Source of the DNA: Nitrosomonadales bacterium | GTDB taxonomy: Bacteria; Pseudomonadota; Gammaproteobacteria; Burkholderiales; Gallionellaceae | NCBI GenBank assembly: GCA_016218415.1 | Contig: JACRED010000042.1 | Location: forward strand, 1 to 64,000 | DNA length: 64,000 nucleotides | Direction of reading: 5' to 3' | Shown: positions 42,149 through 54,199 of the stretch, piece by piece | Numbering within the stretch: the first letter of the stretch is position 1 | Layout of the letters: every line of letters begins with the position of its first letter | Program-made: the position numbers and the translations under genes | The notes under the pieces: generated by a model | Database searches by the model: none | The model's input: only the letters and a program-made list of their open reading frames with translations | Told to the model about the DNA's origin: nothing

Positions 42149-42200
42149 GGTGAGTGGGCAAACCGCCTGCATTTCCACTTTCTGCTCACCACTCACTAGC
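42149..42200. repeat. Intergenic imperfect inverted repeat, GTGAGTGG type
   Basis: ggtgagtgggca ... tgctcaccactcactagc. Confidence 0.6.
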
Positions 42201-42744
42201 TTTTTACCGCATAAATAGCAGGCAGATTGCGCCATGCCCCTTCGATGTCCATACCATAACCGAATACAAAACGATCCGGCAATTCCATCCCGACAAAATC
42301 GGCGCGGATGGGTTTTTTGCGGCCGTGCTGCTTGTCGGCAAACACCGCGCTGTAACATTTGCTCGCGCCCAGCGCCATCACCCGCTCGCGCAATGCCGCC
42401 AGCGTGTGGCCCTCGTCGAGTATGTCGTCCAGCAGCAGCACCACGCGGCCGCGCACGTTCTCGCGCGGTTCGACCTTCCAGTGCATCGCGCCGCCGTGCC
42501 GCGCATCGCCGTAGCGCGATACGTGCACGTAATCAAAATCCAGCGGGAAATCGAGCAGCGGCAACAGCTGTCCGGTGAACACCACCGCGCCGCCCATCAC
42601 CGACAGCACCAGCGGATGCGAGTCCGCGAGACGCTCATTGATCTGTCGCGCGACCGCGTGCAATGCTGCCTGCACCTGCCCGGCGGAATACAGCAATTCG
42701 GCCTGTTGCAGGATGTCTCGGGCATGCTGCATGGATATGGTCAT
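42196..42744 (-). CDS. hpt: Hypoxanthine-guanine phosphoribosyltransferase-like
   Basis: VLSVMGGAVVFTGQLLPLLDFPLDFDYVHVSRYGD; VVLLLDDILDEGHTLAAL. Confidence 0.85.
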   Translation of the reverse strand: MTISMQHARDILQQAELLYSAGQVQAALHAVARQINERLADSHPLVLSVMGGAVVFTGQLLPLLDFPLDFDYVHVSRYGDARHGGAMHWKVEPRENVRGRVVLLLDDILDEGHTLAALRERVMALGASKCYSAVFADKQHGRKKPIRADFVGMELPDRFVFGYGMDIEGAWRNLPAIYAVKS

Positions 42745-42752
42745 ATAACTCG

Positions 42753-42821
42753 GTAGGGGCGAGATTTATCACGCCCTGATCTATTCATAAAAAGCAGGGG
42801 CGCGATGAATCGCGCCCCTAC
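42753..42821. repeat. Nested intergenic palindrome, GTAGGGGCG family
   Basis: GTAGGGGCGAGATTTATCACGCCCTG ... CAGGGGCGCGATGAATCGCGCCCCTAC; the right arm contains the perfect palindrome GGGGCGCGAT-GA-ATCGCGCCCC. Confidence 0.85.
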
Positions 42822-42828
42822 GCATGGT

Positions 42829-43695
42829 CTATTTCAAACTGTTCAAATACGCCGCAAATCCCTCGCGCACTTCGGGATGCTTGAGCCCCAGCGCCACCGT
42901 CGCCTGAAGATAGCCCAGCTTGGAGCCGCAATCGTAGCGCGTCCCGCCAAAGCGATAGGCGAGCATCTGCTCTTCCCGCATCAGCGCGGCGATGCCGTCG
43001 GTCAGCTGGATTTCTCCGCCCGCACCGGCCTGCACTTTTTCCAGATGATGGAAGATGCGCGGGGTGAGGATATAGCGTCCGACCACCGCAAGCGTCGATG
43101 GCGCCTGTTCCGGTCTGGGTTTTTCAACGATGGCATTAACCCGCTCTATGCCTGTTTCCAGGGGGTCGCAGCTGACGATGCCATATTGCCCCGTCTGTTC
43201 GCGCGGCACATTCTGCACACCCAGGATAGAGCACTGGTGGCGCTGAAATACATCCACCATCTGCCTGATGGCGGGCGGTTCGCCGTCGATCAGGTCGTCC
43301 GCCAGGATCACCGCGAACGGCTCGTCCTGCACCACCGGTTTCGCGCACAACACCGCGTGTCCCAGGCCCAGCGGCTCGGTCTGGCGTATGTAAATGCAGT
43401 TGATGTGCGACGGCGTCACCTCGCGCACCATGCGCAGCAACTCCTCCTTGCCGCGCATCGCCAGCTCGGCTTCCAGCTCGTAGGCCTTGTCGAAATGGTC
43501 CTCGATCGCGCGCTTGTTGCGCCCGGTGATGAACACCATGTCGGTGATGCCCGCCGCCACCGCTTCCTCGACCGCATACTGGATCAGCGGCTTGTCCACG
43601 ATGGGCATCATTTCCTTCGGGCTGACCTTGGTGGCCGGCAGGAAGCGGCTGCCCATGCCGGCAACCGGAAAAACAGCTTTCGTTATTTTCTTCAT
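42829..43695 (-). CDS. galU: UTP--glucose-1-phosphate uridylyltransferase
   Basis: [46 protein letters not shown]. Confidence 0.97.
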   Translation of the reverse strand: MKKITKAVFPVAGMGSRFLPATKVSPKEMMPIVDKPLIQYAVEEAVAAGITDMVFITGRNKRAIEDHFDKAYELEAELAMRGKEELLRMVREVTPSHINCIYIRQTEPLGLGHAVLCAKPVVQDEPFAVILADDLIDGEPPAIRQMVDVFQRHQCSILGVQNVPREQTGQYGIVSCDPLETGIERVNAIVEKPRPEQAPSTLAVVGRYILTPRIFHHLEKVQAGAGGEIQLTDGIAALMREEQMLAYRFGGTRYDCGSKLGYLQATVALGLKHPEVREGFAAYLNSLK

Positions 43696-43716
43696 GGCAA
43701 TTTTCCTCTGCATTAA

Positions 43717-45851
<2,135 letters not shown>

Positions 45852-45925
45852 TCAAGAATATCGTTACAGAGAAACACAGCCGCCACTCTCTCTGTGGTCT
45901 CTGTAGCTTAAAAACCGCAGTCGAT

Positions 45926-46053
45926 CACGCGGAGACGCGGAGTACGCGGGGGAATTCAAAGAGATATGACCAATGTAATTATCACCCAATTGGTGAGATG
46001 CATATTTTGTGCAATGGTTTGGCTTTACTCCGCGTTCCCCGCGTCTCCGCGTG
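45926..46053. repeat. Intergenic inverted repeat (CACGCGGAGACGCGGAG family)
   Basis: cacgcggagacgcggagtacgcgg ... ccgcgttccccgcgtctccgcgtg, 22/24 complementary. Confidence 0.85.
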
Positions 46054-46084
46054 AAACTGCTTTTTCTAGGTTCAAGGCAGGACA

Positions 46085-47167
46085 TTAGGAAAATAGCCTG
46101 CGCGCCTGCGCGCTGCCGGGCGCAATCCCGCGTGCGCGCATTTTTTCTTCGACCTCGGCGATGCGCTCGCGGATGCGCGCCAGGCCGGCTTCGTTGAGCT
46201 CTACGCGATGATCGTCCACCAGATTGACCTGCAAGCTCCTGGCGAGCCCGTGCGCGACATGCATCAACTTGTCGAAATGTTGCGTTGGATCTTCCACGCG
46301 CGGCACATCCAGCAGCAGCGTGACGCCCTTCGTGCCGAAGGTTTCCAGCAGGTGATGCTGGAACGGCTGGGCATCCCGGTTGCTCAGGCTGAACAGGCTG
46401 TGCCCCTGCGCATCCAGCAGATGGAACGCGCCGTCCGATTCCAGCGTCATGCCCAGCAGCGCGGCGGATTGCGCGATCTTGGCGCCCATCAGCAGGCGCT
46501 CGCCGGGCGGCACCAGATTGACCCCGACCATCTGGTCCACGCTGGCGCAGAACGCATCCAGCTCGACCGCGTGATGGTGGATTTCGTCTACAGCCGGGAC
46601 AGTGGCATCCGCCCTGATGTGCTTAGCGATGCCGGCGAGCAGATCGCGGAAATCCGCCAGCTTCGCCGCGCTGATCGCGCCGCCCCGGTCCGCCAGTTGC
46701 AGCGCGACGCGGAAGCGGTCGTACAGCGCCGGGCTTTCGGCGATCACGCGCTCCCACTTTGCGGAAGCCGGCTGCCCGGCCAATGTTAGCCCGCACACCT
46801 GCACCGGTTTGCCGAAATCAAATTTGCGCTGCCACAGCCCGTCCAGCACGGACGCCGGGCTGGCCTCGTTCAGGTGCAGCTCGATGATGAAATCGCTGCG
46901 CCCATCCAGCAACGAGCACGACTCGTCCGGCAACGGGGCGGCGGCATCGGCTGGCGGAACGGCTTCGCCGGTCTCATCTTCGACGCTAGCCGCTGTTGCA
47001 TGGCGCTGGCCGGCAGCGGCGGTCTGATAACGCGTGTCCGGACGCACGGTCTGGAATGCCTCGCCGAATTTGCGCCGATATTGTCTTTGCTGCCACCAGC
47101 CAAAAGCGTACAGCGCAACGATCACGACTATGCCGATGATCAGCAAAGCAGTCTGTAATTCACTCAC
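46085..47167 (-). CDS. zipA: Cell division protein ZipA-like
   Basis: N-terminal TM MSELQTALLIIGIVVIVALYAFGWWQQRQYRRKFGEAF, C-terminal ZipA-like domain, position after ligA. Confidence 0.85.
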   Translation of the reverse strand: MSELQTALLIIGIVVIVALYAFGWWQQRQYRRKFGEAFQTVRPDTRYQTAAAGQRHATAASVEDETGEAVPPADAAAPLPDESCSLLDGRSDFIIELHLNEASPASVLDGLWQRKFDFGKPVQVCGLTLAGQPASAKWERVIAESPALYDRFRVALQLADRGGAISAAKLADFRDLLAGIAKHIRADATVPAVDEIHHHAVELDAFCASVDQMVGVNLVPPGERLLMGAKIAQSAALLGMTLESDGAFHLLDAQGHSLFSLSNRDAQPFQHHLLETFGTKGVTLLLDVPRVEDPTQHFDKLMHVAHGLARSLQVNLVDDHRVELNEAGLARIRERIAEVEEKMRARGIAPGSAQARRLFS

Positions 47168-47220
47168 GGGAACCTCACGGGAAAACCATCAAAATATCGG
47201 TGGGGACGGGGCGGATTATC

Positions 47221-50085
47221 TCATGCCGGCGGGCGTTTCAGATTCCGTCCCGACACCATCAGCTTCCTGAATTCATCCGCCGGCAGCGGTTTGCTGAAGT
47301 AATAACCCTGCATCTCGTCGCAATCGAGTTCTTCCAGGAAGCGCAATTGTTCCGTGGTCTCCACGCCTTCGGCGATCACATTCAGGCTGAGGCTCTGTGC
47401 CATGCCGATCACCGCCTTGACGATTGCCGCGTCATCGTTGTCCACGGACAGGTCGCGCACGAAGGACTGGTCGATCTTGAGCACGTCGATCGGAAATTTC
47501 TTCAGGTGCGCAAGGCTGGAATAACCGGTCCCGAAATCGTCGATGGAGATTCTTGCGCCCAGTTCATGCATGCTTTGCAGCATGGCGGTGGTTTTTTCGG
47601 GGTTCGCCATCATCGCCGATTCGGTGATCTCGAATTCGAGCGCGCTGCCCGGCAGGCCGTTGCGGGTCAGCGCCGCAAAGATAACCCACATCAGGTCCCG
47701 CGCCAGAAATTGCAGCGGCGACAGGTTGACCGCCATCACGATATCGCGCAATCCCATTTCCCGCCATTCACGGGTCTGGCGGCATGCCTCGTTGATCACC
47801 CATTCCCCCAGCGGCACGATCATGCCGGTTTCTTCGGCGATAGGAATGAAGTCGGCCGGCGAGATCAATCCGTCATCCGGATGCTGCCAGCGCACCAGCG
47901 CCTCGACCGCGACGATCTCCCCGCTGCGCAAATCAACCTTGGGCTGGTAATGCAGCAGCAACTCGTTGTTCTTCAGCGCGTTGCGCAGCATGTTTTCCAG
48001 TCTGACGCGCTTGGCGATGGAGTTGTTCATTTCCTGGGTGAAGAAGCGGTAACGGTTGCGTCCGGCATCCTTGGCCTGGTACATCGCGGTGTCGGCGTTT
48101 CTGAGCAGCGTTTCGCTGTCGTGGCCATCCTGCGGATAGATGCTCACTCCCACGCTGGTGGTCACATGCATCGTATATCCCGCCAGTTCATATGGCGTGG
48201 CGACGTTCTCTATCAGCTTGTTGACGACCTGCACGATGTCGCCCAGGTCGTCCAGATTGGGCAGCATGATCACAAATTCGTCGCCGCCCTGGCGGCTGAC
48301 GGTATCGCTGCTGCGCACGCACTGCAGGATGCGCTGCGCCACTTCCTGCAACAGCAGGTCGCCGACATGATGGCCCAGCGTGTCGTTGACGTTCTTGAAT
48401 CGGTCCAGATCCATGAACAATAACGCCACCTTGGTCTGCTGTCGCCCGGCGTAGGTGATTGCCTGCTGCACGCGGTCCTGGAACACCATCCGGTTCGGCA
48501 GGCCGGTCAGCACATCGTGCTGGGCCAGGTAGGCCATGCGTTCCTCGGCCGCCTTGCGCTCGCTGATGTCCGACATCAGCGCGATATAGTGTGTCAGCTT
48601 GCCGGCGCTGTCGCGCAACGTGCTGATACTCAGCCATTCCGCATAGATCTCGCCATCCTTGCGCCGGTCCACCACCTCGCCCTGCCACTTGCCGTCGGTC
48701 TTGAGCGCCAGCCACATGTTCCGGTAAAAATCCTCGTCCATCAGCCCCGAGGCGAAGATGCGCGGATTTTTGCCTATCGCTTCTTCCGGGGTATAGCCGG
48801 TCACTTCGGTAAACGCGGGATTGACGGCCAGGATGTTGTTGTTCGCGTCGCTGATCAGGATGGCTTCGTTGGCATTGGCGAATACCTTTTCGAACAGGTG
48901 TATCTGCTCTTCGGCAAGCTTGCGGGCGGTGATGTCGATCTGTTCGGACAGAAAATGGGTGATGCCGCCCCGGTCGTCCAGTATCGGACTGATGCAGAGC
49001 TCCTCCCAATACAGCCTGCCGTGCTTGCTCCTGTTCAGCAGCTCGCCGCGCCATACCCGCCCCGACTTGATCGTGTTCCATAATGCTTCATAAACCTCCC
49101 TGGGCGTCTGTCCCGACTGGTGTACGCGCATGCTCTTCCCGATCACTTCTTCCGCCGCATATTCCGTGACCTTGCAGAAATGCGGGTTCACGTATTCGAT
49201 GATGCCGTCGGCGTCGGTGATGATGATGCTGTTCGGGCTTTGCTCCACGGCCAGCGAAAGTTTGCGGATCTGCGCGGAGGATTGCGCCATCTTGCGCACC
49301 ATGCCGTCGAACGCCAGGCCGAGCCGTCCTATCTCGTCCGGTCCGCCTATCCGGGTCAGGACATTCAGGTTGCCCTCGCCCACATGCTCTGCGGCATGCA
49401 GCAATCTCACCACGCGGCGCGTCAGGGTCCAGTGCAGCAGCAGGCCGATCAGCAGCGCCAGACTGGTGAAACTGATCAGCAGGCGCTGCATCTGCGCCCT
49501 GACATACAGGCGATGCGCGGCCAGCGGGGCGGTGACATCGGTGTATATGAGCAGCTTGCCGATCTTGTAGTGGCCCAATGCGGCGCCCGGCGCATCCAGG
49601 CGCACCGGTGCGGCGACCAGAATCGCGTTGCGTTCCCGGTAAACGGTTTGCTGGATGGTCATTTTGGCGGCGTTCGCCGTCGGGAGCGCTTCCAGCCAGG
49701 GCTGTGCGGAAAATTGCTGGGCCGCCTGCATCAGGTTCGACCCTGTCAATGACAGGCGGCTCGATGCGATGACCCGGTCCTGCTCGTCCGCCAGCAGCGC
49801 CACCAGCACTTCCGGCCTCAGGCTGAGTTCGGAAAAACTCTGTTGCAGCCGTTCCGTGAATCCCATGCGCATATCGCGTTCGAGGTTGGCCTGCAGGCGT
49901 TCGGCCATTTCCATCTGCTTGGCCCGGTATTCGCTGTAGACTTCGTCGTCCTCGTGCTGGATCTGCTGCCCGAACACATAAACCAGCATCAGCAGCACGA
50001 TCAGCACGATCAACAGCGGGATCAGCACGCGCAGCGAGAGGACTTTCTGGCTGATCTGGCCGGAAATGTGGCGCTGTTCAGTCAA
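47221..50085 (-). CDS. Periplasmic sensor-HAMP-PAS-PAS-GGDEF-EAL protein
   Basis: TM-periplasmic-TM-HAMP N-terminus, QGGDEFVIMLP, VEALVRWQHP, DDFGTGYSSLAHLK. Confidence 0.93.
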   Translation of the reverse strand: MTEQRHISGQISQKVLSLRVLIPLLIVLIVLLMLVYVFGQQIQHEDDEVYSEYRAKQMEMAERLQANLERDMRMGFTERLQQSFSELSLRPEVLVALLADEQDRVIASSRLSLTGSNLMQAAQQFSAQPWLEALPTANAAKMTIQQTVYRERNAILVAAPVRLDAPGAALGHYKIGKLLIYTDVTAPLAAHRLYVRAQMQRLLISFTSLALLIGLLLHWTLTRRVVRLLHAAEHVGEGNLNVLTRIGGPDEIGRLGLAFDGMVRKMAQSSAQIRKLSLAVEQSPNSIIITDADGIIEYVNPHFCKVTEYAAEEVIGKSMRVHQSGQTPREVYEALWNTIKSGRVWRGELLNRSKHGRLYWEELCISPILDDRGGITHFLSEQIDITARKLAEEQIHLFEKVFANANEAILISDANNNILAVNPAFTEVTGYTPEEAIGKNPRIFASGLMDEDFYRNMWLALKTDGKWQGEVVDRRKDGEIYAEWLSISTLRDSAGKLTHYIALMSDISERKAAEERMAYLAQHDVLTGLPNRMVFQDRVQQAITYAGRQQTKVALLFMDLDRFKNVNDTLGHHVGDLLLQEVAQRILQCVRSSDTVSRQGGDEFVIMLPNLDDLGDIVQVVNKLIENVATPYELAGYTMHVTTSVGVSIYPQDGHDSETLLRNADTAMYQAKDAGRNRYRFFTQEMNNSIAKRVRLENMLRNALKNNELLLHYQPKVDLRSGEIVAVEALVRWQHPDDGLISPADFIPIAEETGMIVPLGEWVINEACRQTREWREMGLRDIVMAVNLSPLQFLARDLMWVIFAALTRNGLPGSALEFEITESAMMANPEKTTAMLQSMHELGARISIDDFGTGYSSLAHLKKFPIDVLKIDQSFVRDLSVDNDDAAIVKAVIGMAQSLSLNVIAEGVETTEQLRFLEELDCDEMQGYYFSKPLPADEFRKLMVSGRNLKRPPA

Positions 50086-51052
50086 GTCTGCTCCCTTCGA
50101 TCAGGCGCGGATTGATCAATTGCGACAGGTCATCGCTGCCGGTGGTCAGCCCGTTCTCTTTCAGGATGCGTTGAATCTCATTGCCCGTTGCCAGCAGCGG
50201 GGGAGGGTTGCCGGCAAGCTGCTGGAGGTTTTTTTGTTTGTCGAGCAGGGTCAGGCCGTTCATTGTCGCAGCGATCTCCGCCACCGATGCCTGTTCGCGC
50301 TTGGCGATGATAGGGTAGGTGCGCACCTGGTCGCGCTGGATCACGCTCAGGGCGCGAAACCAGGCGCGGATGAATTCATGCAATTGGCTCTGGTGTGCCT
50401 TGGCATCCGCCGCGCGCACCACCAGCGTATCCACGATCTTGCCCGGGATCAGGGTGCTGTCGAACAGCACCTCGGCGCCCTCGCGCCGCAAATCGCCGGC
50501 TGCCAGCCCGAAGGTGACAACCGCATCCACTGCGCCCGTGCGGAAAGCCTGCACCTGCTCATCCAGCGGCAGCGAGATGATTTTGATGTCCCGGCCGGAA
50601 AGCTGCGCCTCGTGCAATATCAGGCTCAGGAAATAGGCGCCTAGCGCGGTCTTTTCCACGCCGATGCGCTTGCCCTTGAGCTGGCCCAGGTTCTTGATGC
50701 TGCGCCGCGCCATCAGCATGTCCGCGCCGTTGGAAAAGTCGGTCACCAGGAACACCTGCAGATCGGGGATGTCGTGCCGCAGTTCCAGCGCTTCGTCCAG
50801 CGTCAACCCGGCGATGTTCAATTGCCCGTTGCGGAAGGCGCGCAGCACTTCGGTGGTGTTGGTGAATTCGGCCAGGTGAACCCGGTCTCCTTTCAGATAG
50901 CCCAGTTCGCGCGCGACGTATGCGGGTTCGTATCCCGGCCAGATCACCGCGCCGAACACCAGAGGTTCGACGTACTGGTCTTCACATGCTGCCAGCGTCA
51001 GCAACAGGAATAAACAACAGAATTTTTTCACCGCGTGTGCCTTGCATGACAT
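50078..51052 (-). CDS. NMT1/SsuA/TauA-type substrate-binding lipoprotein
   Basis: Lipobox LLLLTLAACEDQ; IWPGYEPAYVARELGYLKGDRVHLAEFTNTTEVLRAFRNGQLNIAGLTLDEAL; stop overlaps the GGDEF-EAL start by 8 nt. Confidence 0.85.
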   Translation of the reverse strand: MSCKAHAVKKFCCLFLLLTLAACEDQYVEPLVFGAVIWPGYEPAYVARELGYLKGDRVHLAEFTNTTEVLRAFRNGQLNIAGLTLDEALELRHDIPDLQVFLVTDFSNGADMLMARRSIKNLGQLKGKRIGVEKTALGAYFLSLILHEAQLSGRDIKIISLPLDEQVQAFRTGAVDAVVTFGLAAGDLRREGAEVLFDSTLIPGKIVDTLVVRAADAKAHQSQLHEFIRAWFRALSVIQRDQVRTYPIIAKREQASVAEIAATMNGLTLLDKQKNLQQLAGNPPPLLATGNEIQRILKENGLTTGSDDLSQLINPRLIEGSRLD

Positions 51053-51072
51053 GACCGGACTATGCCACAACG

Positions 51073-52122
51073 TCAGGCCAGCGGCAATTCCGCGTTGCTC
51101 ATTCCGATCGCGGAAACCTCGTCCAGCGCCCTGAGGAAATGATGCTGCTCGCGCAACTGCGCCAGCGATTCCGCATGGGATTTGCCGCGCATCTGGGCGA
51201 GGCGGGCGCGGCTGGTGGCGGGCATTTCCCAGTGCAGTCCCCGCAGCAATTCGTCCGCTGATTCCGGCTTGTTGCACACCAGCACCATATCGCACCCGGC
51301 GTGCAGCGCGGCTTCGGCGCGCTGCACGATGCCGCCCGCGACGGTCGCGCCTTCCATGCTCAGGTCGTCGCTGAAGATGCAGCCCTCGAAACCCAGTTGC
51401 CCGCGCAGGATGTTCTTCAGCCAGACCGGCGAGAATCCCGCCGGACGGCTGTCCACCTTCGGATAGATCACATGCGCCGGCATCACTGCGGTCAGGCCGT
51501 AATCCACCATCTGCCGGAACGGGATCAGGTCCGCCATCTCGATGTCGACGAACTCGCGTTCGTCCACCGGGATGTCCAGATGCGAATCGGCCCGCACATA
51601 GCCGTGGCCGGGGAAGTGTTTGCCTACGGCGGGCATTCCGCCCAGTTTGAGTCCGATCAGCAGGCTGTGCGCCAGCTCGGCAATCGCCTGCGGGTCGCTG
51701 TGGAAGGCGCGGTCGCCGATCACGCTGCTCTGCCCGTAATCCATATCCAGCACCGGTGTGAAGCTGAAGTCCACGCCGCAGGCGCGCAGTTCGGCGGCCA
51801 GCACATAGCCCGCCTGCTGCGCCAGATGACGCGCGCGCTGCGGGTGCGCGTCCCATATTTTGCCGAGTTCGCGCATCGGGGGGATCCTGGTGAAGCCGTC
51901 GCGGAAGCGTTGCACCCGTCCGCCCTCGTGGTCCACCGCGATCAGCAGCGGCGGGGTATGCAGCGCGTGGATCGCGGCGGTGAGTTCGGCCAGCTGGCCG
52001 GGCGATTCGTAATTGCGCTTGAACAGGATCACCCCGCCGACCAGCGGATGGCGCAGCCGCGCTTCATCTTCGGTGGTCAGTGTCGTTCCTGCTACATCCA
52101 GCATTACGGGGCCTAGTCCCAT
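51073..52122 (-). CDS. nagZ: Beta-N-acetylhexosaminidase
   Basis: [52 protein letters not shown]. Confidence 0.95.
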   Translation of the reverse strand: MGLGPVMLDVAGTTLTTEDEARLRHPLVGGVILFKRNYESPGQLAELTAAIHALHTPPLLIAVDHEGGRVQRFRDGFTRIPPMRELGKIWDAHPQRARHLAQQAGYVLAAELRACGVDFSFTPVLDMDYGQSSVIGDRAFHSDPQAIAELAHSLLIGLKLGGMPAVGKHFPGHGYVRADSHLDIPVDEREFVDIEMADLIPFRQMVDYGLTAVMPAHVIYPKVDSRPAGFSPVWLKNILRGQLGFEGCIFSDDLSMEGATVAGGIVQRAEAALHAGCDMVLVCNKPESADELLRGLHWEMPATSRARLAQMRGKSHAESLAQLREQHHFLRALDEVSAIGMSNAELPLA

Positions 52123-52141
52123 ACTATCTCCTGATTAAAAG

Positions 52142-52177
52142 GAGAGTGGGGAGTGGAAAAACCCACTTCCCACTCCC
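52142..52177. repeat. Intergenic hairpin repeat, GAGTGGGGAGTGG type
   Basis: gagagtggggagtgg-aaaaa-cccacttcccactccc. Confidence 0.7.
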
Positions 52178-52183
52178 TATTCC

Positions 52184-52567
52184 CTACATATTGCTTTCCA
52201 GCACGACGAACGCGACGATCATGCTGCGTTCGTCGCTGATTGAAAGGTGGTGGCCGTTGATGCCCAGTTGCGCCAGATGGGCGCGCAGCGTTTCGTCGAA
52301 CATCAGCACCGGTTTGCCGAGCCCGTCGTGGATGGTGCTGATGCGGCGCAGGCTGACCGGCTCGCGCAGGCCGCTGCCGACCGCTTTGGCGAACGCTTCC
52401 TTGGCGGCGAAACGTTTGGCCAGGAAGCGCGCCGGATGCGCATGCGGCTCAAATTCCGACAATTCGTGCTCGCTTAGAATGCGCGCCGCGAAGTGTTCGC
52501 CGTAACGCGCCCACAGCGCTTCGATGCGGGCGTATTCGACGATGTCGGTTCCGATGCCGAAGATCAT
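52184..52567 (-). CDS. acpS: Holo-[acyl-carrier-protein] synthase
   Basis: MIFGIGTDIVEYARIEALWARYGEHFAARILSEHEL; RFLAKRFAAKEAFAKAVGSG. Confidence 0.95.
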   Translation of the reverse strand: MIFGIGTDIVEYARIEALWARYGEHFAARILSEHELSEFEPHAHPARFLAKRFAAKEAFAKAVGSGLREPVSLRRISTIHDGLGKPVLMFDETLRAHLAQLGINGHHLSISDERSMIVAFVVLESNM

Positions 52568-52570
52568 CTG

Positions 52571-53305
52571 TCATTCCCGCGACGGCGGGAATCCGGCAAT
52601 TAACAAGGCTTTCATTTTTTTTACCGCAGCCTCCAGCCCGATGAACAGCGATTCGGCGACGATCGCGTGGCCGATGTTGAGCTCGACGATATTGGGTATC
52701 GCGACGATGTCCTGCACATTGTGGTAGTTCAGGCCGTGCCCGGCATTGACCTGCAAACCCTGTGTGTGGGCATGGGCTGCGGCGGCGCGGATGCGCTCGA
52801 GTTCGTGTTCGCGCTCCGGCACGCTGTCCGCATCGGCGTATTTTCCGGTGTGCAGCTCGATCACCGGCGCGCCGCTATGGAGCGCCGCGTCGATCTGTTT
52901 TTTGTCCGGGTCGATGAACAGCGACACGCGTATGCCCGCCGCCGCGCAACGCTCGCAGGCCGATTTGATATTGTCGAAATAGCGCAGCACGTCCAGCCCG
53001 CCCTCGGTGGTCAGCTCTTCGCGGCGTTCCGGCACGAGACAGATGTCGTGCGGTTTGATGCGCAGCGCGTTGGCGATCATTTCTTCGGTGACGGCGCATT
53101 CCAGATTCATTCGCGTTTGCAGCATGTCGCGCAGGATCTCGACATCGCGATCCTGGATGTGGCGGCGGTCTTCGCGCAGATGCAGCGTGATCGCGTCGGC
53201 GCCGGCTTCCTCGCAGATCAGCGCGGCGCGCACCACGTTCGGGTAACGTGAGCCGCGCGCCTGGCGCAGCGTGGCGATGTGGTCGATGTTCAGTCCGAGC
53301 TTCAT
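52571..53305 (-). CDS. pdxJ: Pyridoxine 5'-phosphate synthase
   Basis: [50 protein letters not shown]. Confidence 0.97.
   Translation of the reverse strand: MKLGLNIDHIATLRQARGSRYPNVVRAALICEEAGADAITLHLREDRRHIQDRDVEILRDMLQTRMNLECAVTEEMIANALRIKPHDICLVPERREELTTEGGLDVLRYFDNIKSACERCAAAGIRVSLFIDPDKKQIDAALHSGAPVIELHTGKYADADSVPEREHELERIRAAAAHAHTQGLQVNAGHGLNYHNVQDIVAIPNIVELNIGHAIVAESLFIGLEAAVKKMKALLIAGFPPSRE
52573..52592. repeat. Short repeat hairpin ATTCCCGC-GACG-GCGGGAAT overlapping the pdxJ 3' end
   Basis: Perfect 8-bp stem; matches the widespread TCATTCCCGCG...CGGGAATCC repeat type. Confidence 0.85.
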
Positions 53306-54042
53306 AGTTTTTGCATGTCCTTAATCAATTCGCGCGTGTGCAGTATCTTGCCGCCGAGATGGTGGTTCAGCAGCACGCGCATCAGCTGTTTGCTCTGTTG
53401 CGCGGTGACCGGGTCGGCATAATCGTCCGCCGCCATGTCGAGCAGCGTCTTGCCCGTTACCGGCACACCCGCCCTGAAATCGTCGACGCCATCGCCGTCG
53501 TCCGGCACGGCACCGTGTTCCACGGCGTAACGATAGCAGAGTTCGGCCTGTATGGCTTGACCGTTGCCCGCCTCGCGCTCCAGTGTCAGCGCGTAACCGA
53601 GCTCCTGCAACAGGTGCTTTTCAAAGCAGCGTAGCGTGGCGGCGTGGTCGGTTTCCTGGGCCAGGCGGAGCAGGGTGGCGCGGTAGTAGTCGAACAAATG
53701 ATCGTGCGGGTCGTCGCGCGCCAGCAGGTTGACCAGCAGCTCGTTCAGGTAGAAGCCGCACATCAGCGCCGTGCCCTGCAGATAGGGTTGCCCGCCTTGC
53801 CATTCCGCGCTGTGCAGCGTGCGCACCTCGCCCTTGCCGAACCACGAGAGCAGCAGCGGCTGGAAATTCATCAGCAGGCCGCGCAGCGCCGATCTGGGAC
53901 GCCGCGCGCCGCGCGCGACGATGGCAAGCCGCCCGTGGTGGCGGCTGAACACATCGAGTATCAGGCTGGTCTCGCGGAACGGATAGCTGTGGATCACGAA
54001 CGCCGGCTCGTCCTGGTGTCTGTTGCGGTTTGTGGCGTTCAT
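53302..54042 (-). CDS. recO: DNA repair protein RecO
   Basis: [48 protein letters not shown]. Confidence 0.95.
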   Translation of the reverse strand: MNATNRNRHQDEPAFVIHSYPFRETSLILDVFSRHHGRLAIVARGARRPRSALRGLLMNFQPLLLSWFGKGEVRTLHSAEWQGGQPYLQGTALMCGFYLNELLVNLLARDDPHDHLFDYYRATLLRLAQETDHAATLRCFEKHLLQELGYALTLEREAGNGQAIQAELCYRYAVEHGAVPDDGDGVDDFRAGVPVTGKTLLDMAADDYADPVTAQQSKQLMRVLLNHHLGGKILHTRELIKDMQKL

Positions 54043-54199
54043 TTCGAATCTTTAAACATGGATTACTGGGTGCTGACCGGGCTGGCGCTGCGTATTTTGC
54101 CGGATTATAAAGGGAAGGATGAGGGTAAGCGGGGAAGTTTGCGACGGGAAAATAAAACGGGGCGGATGTCCGCCCCGTTGTTTGGCCTGCCTTCGGTGG

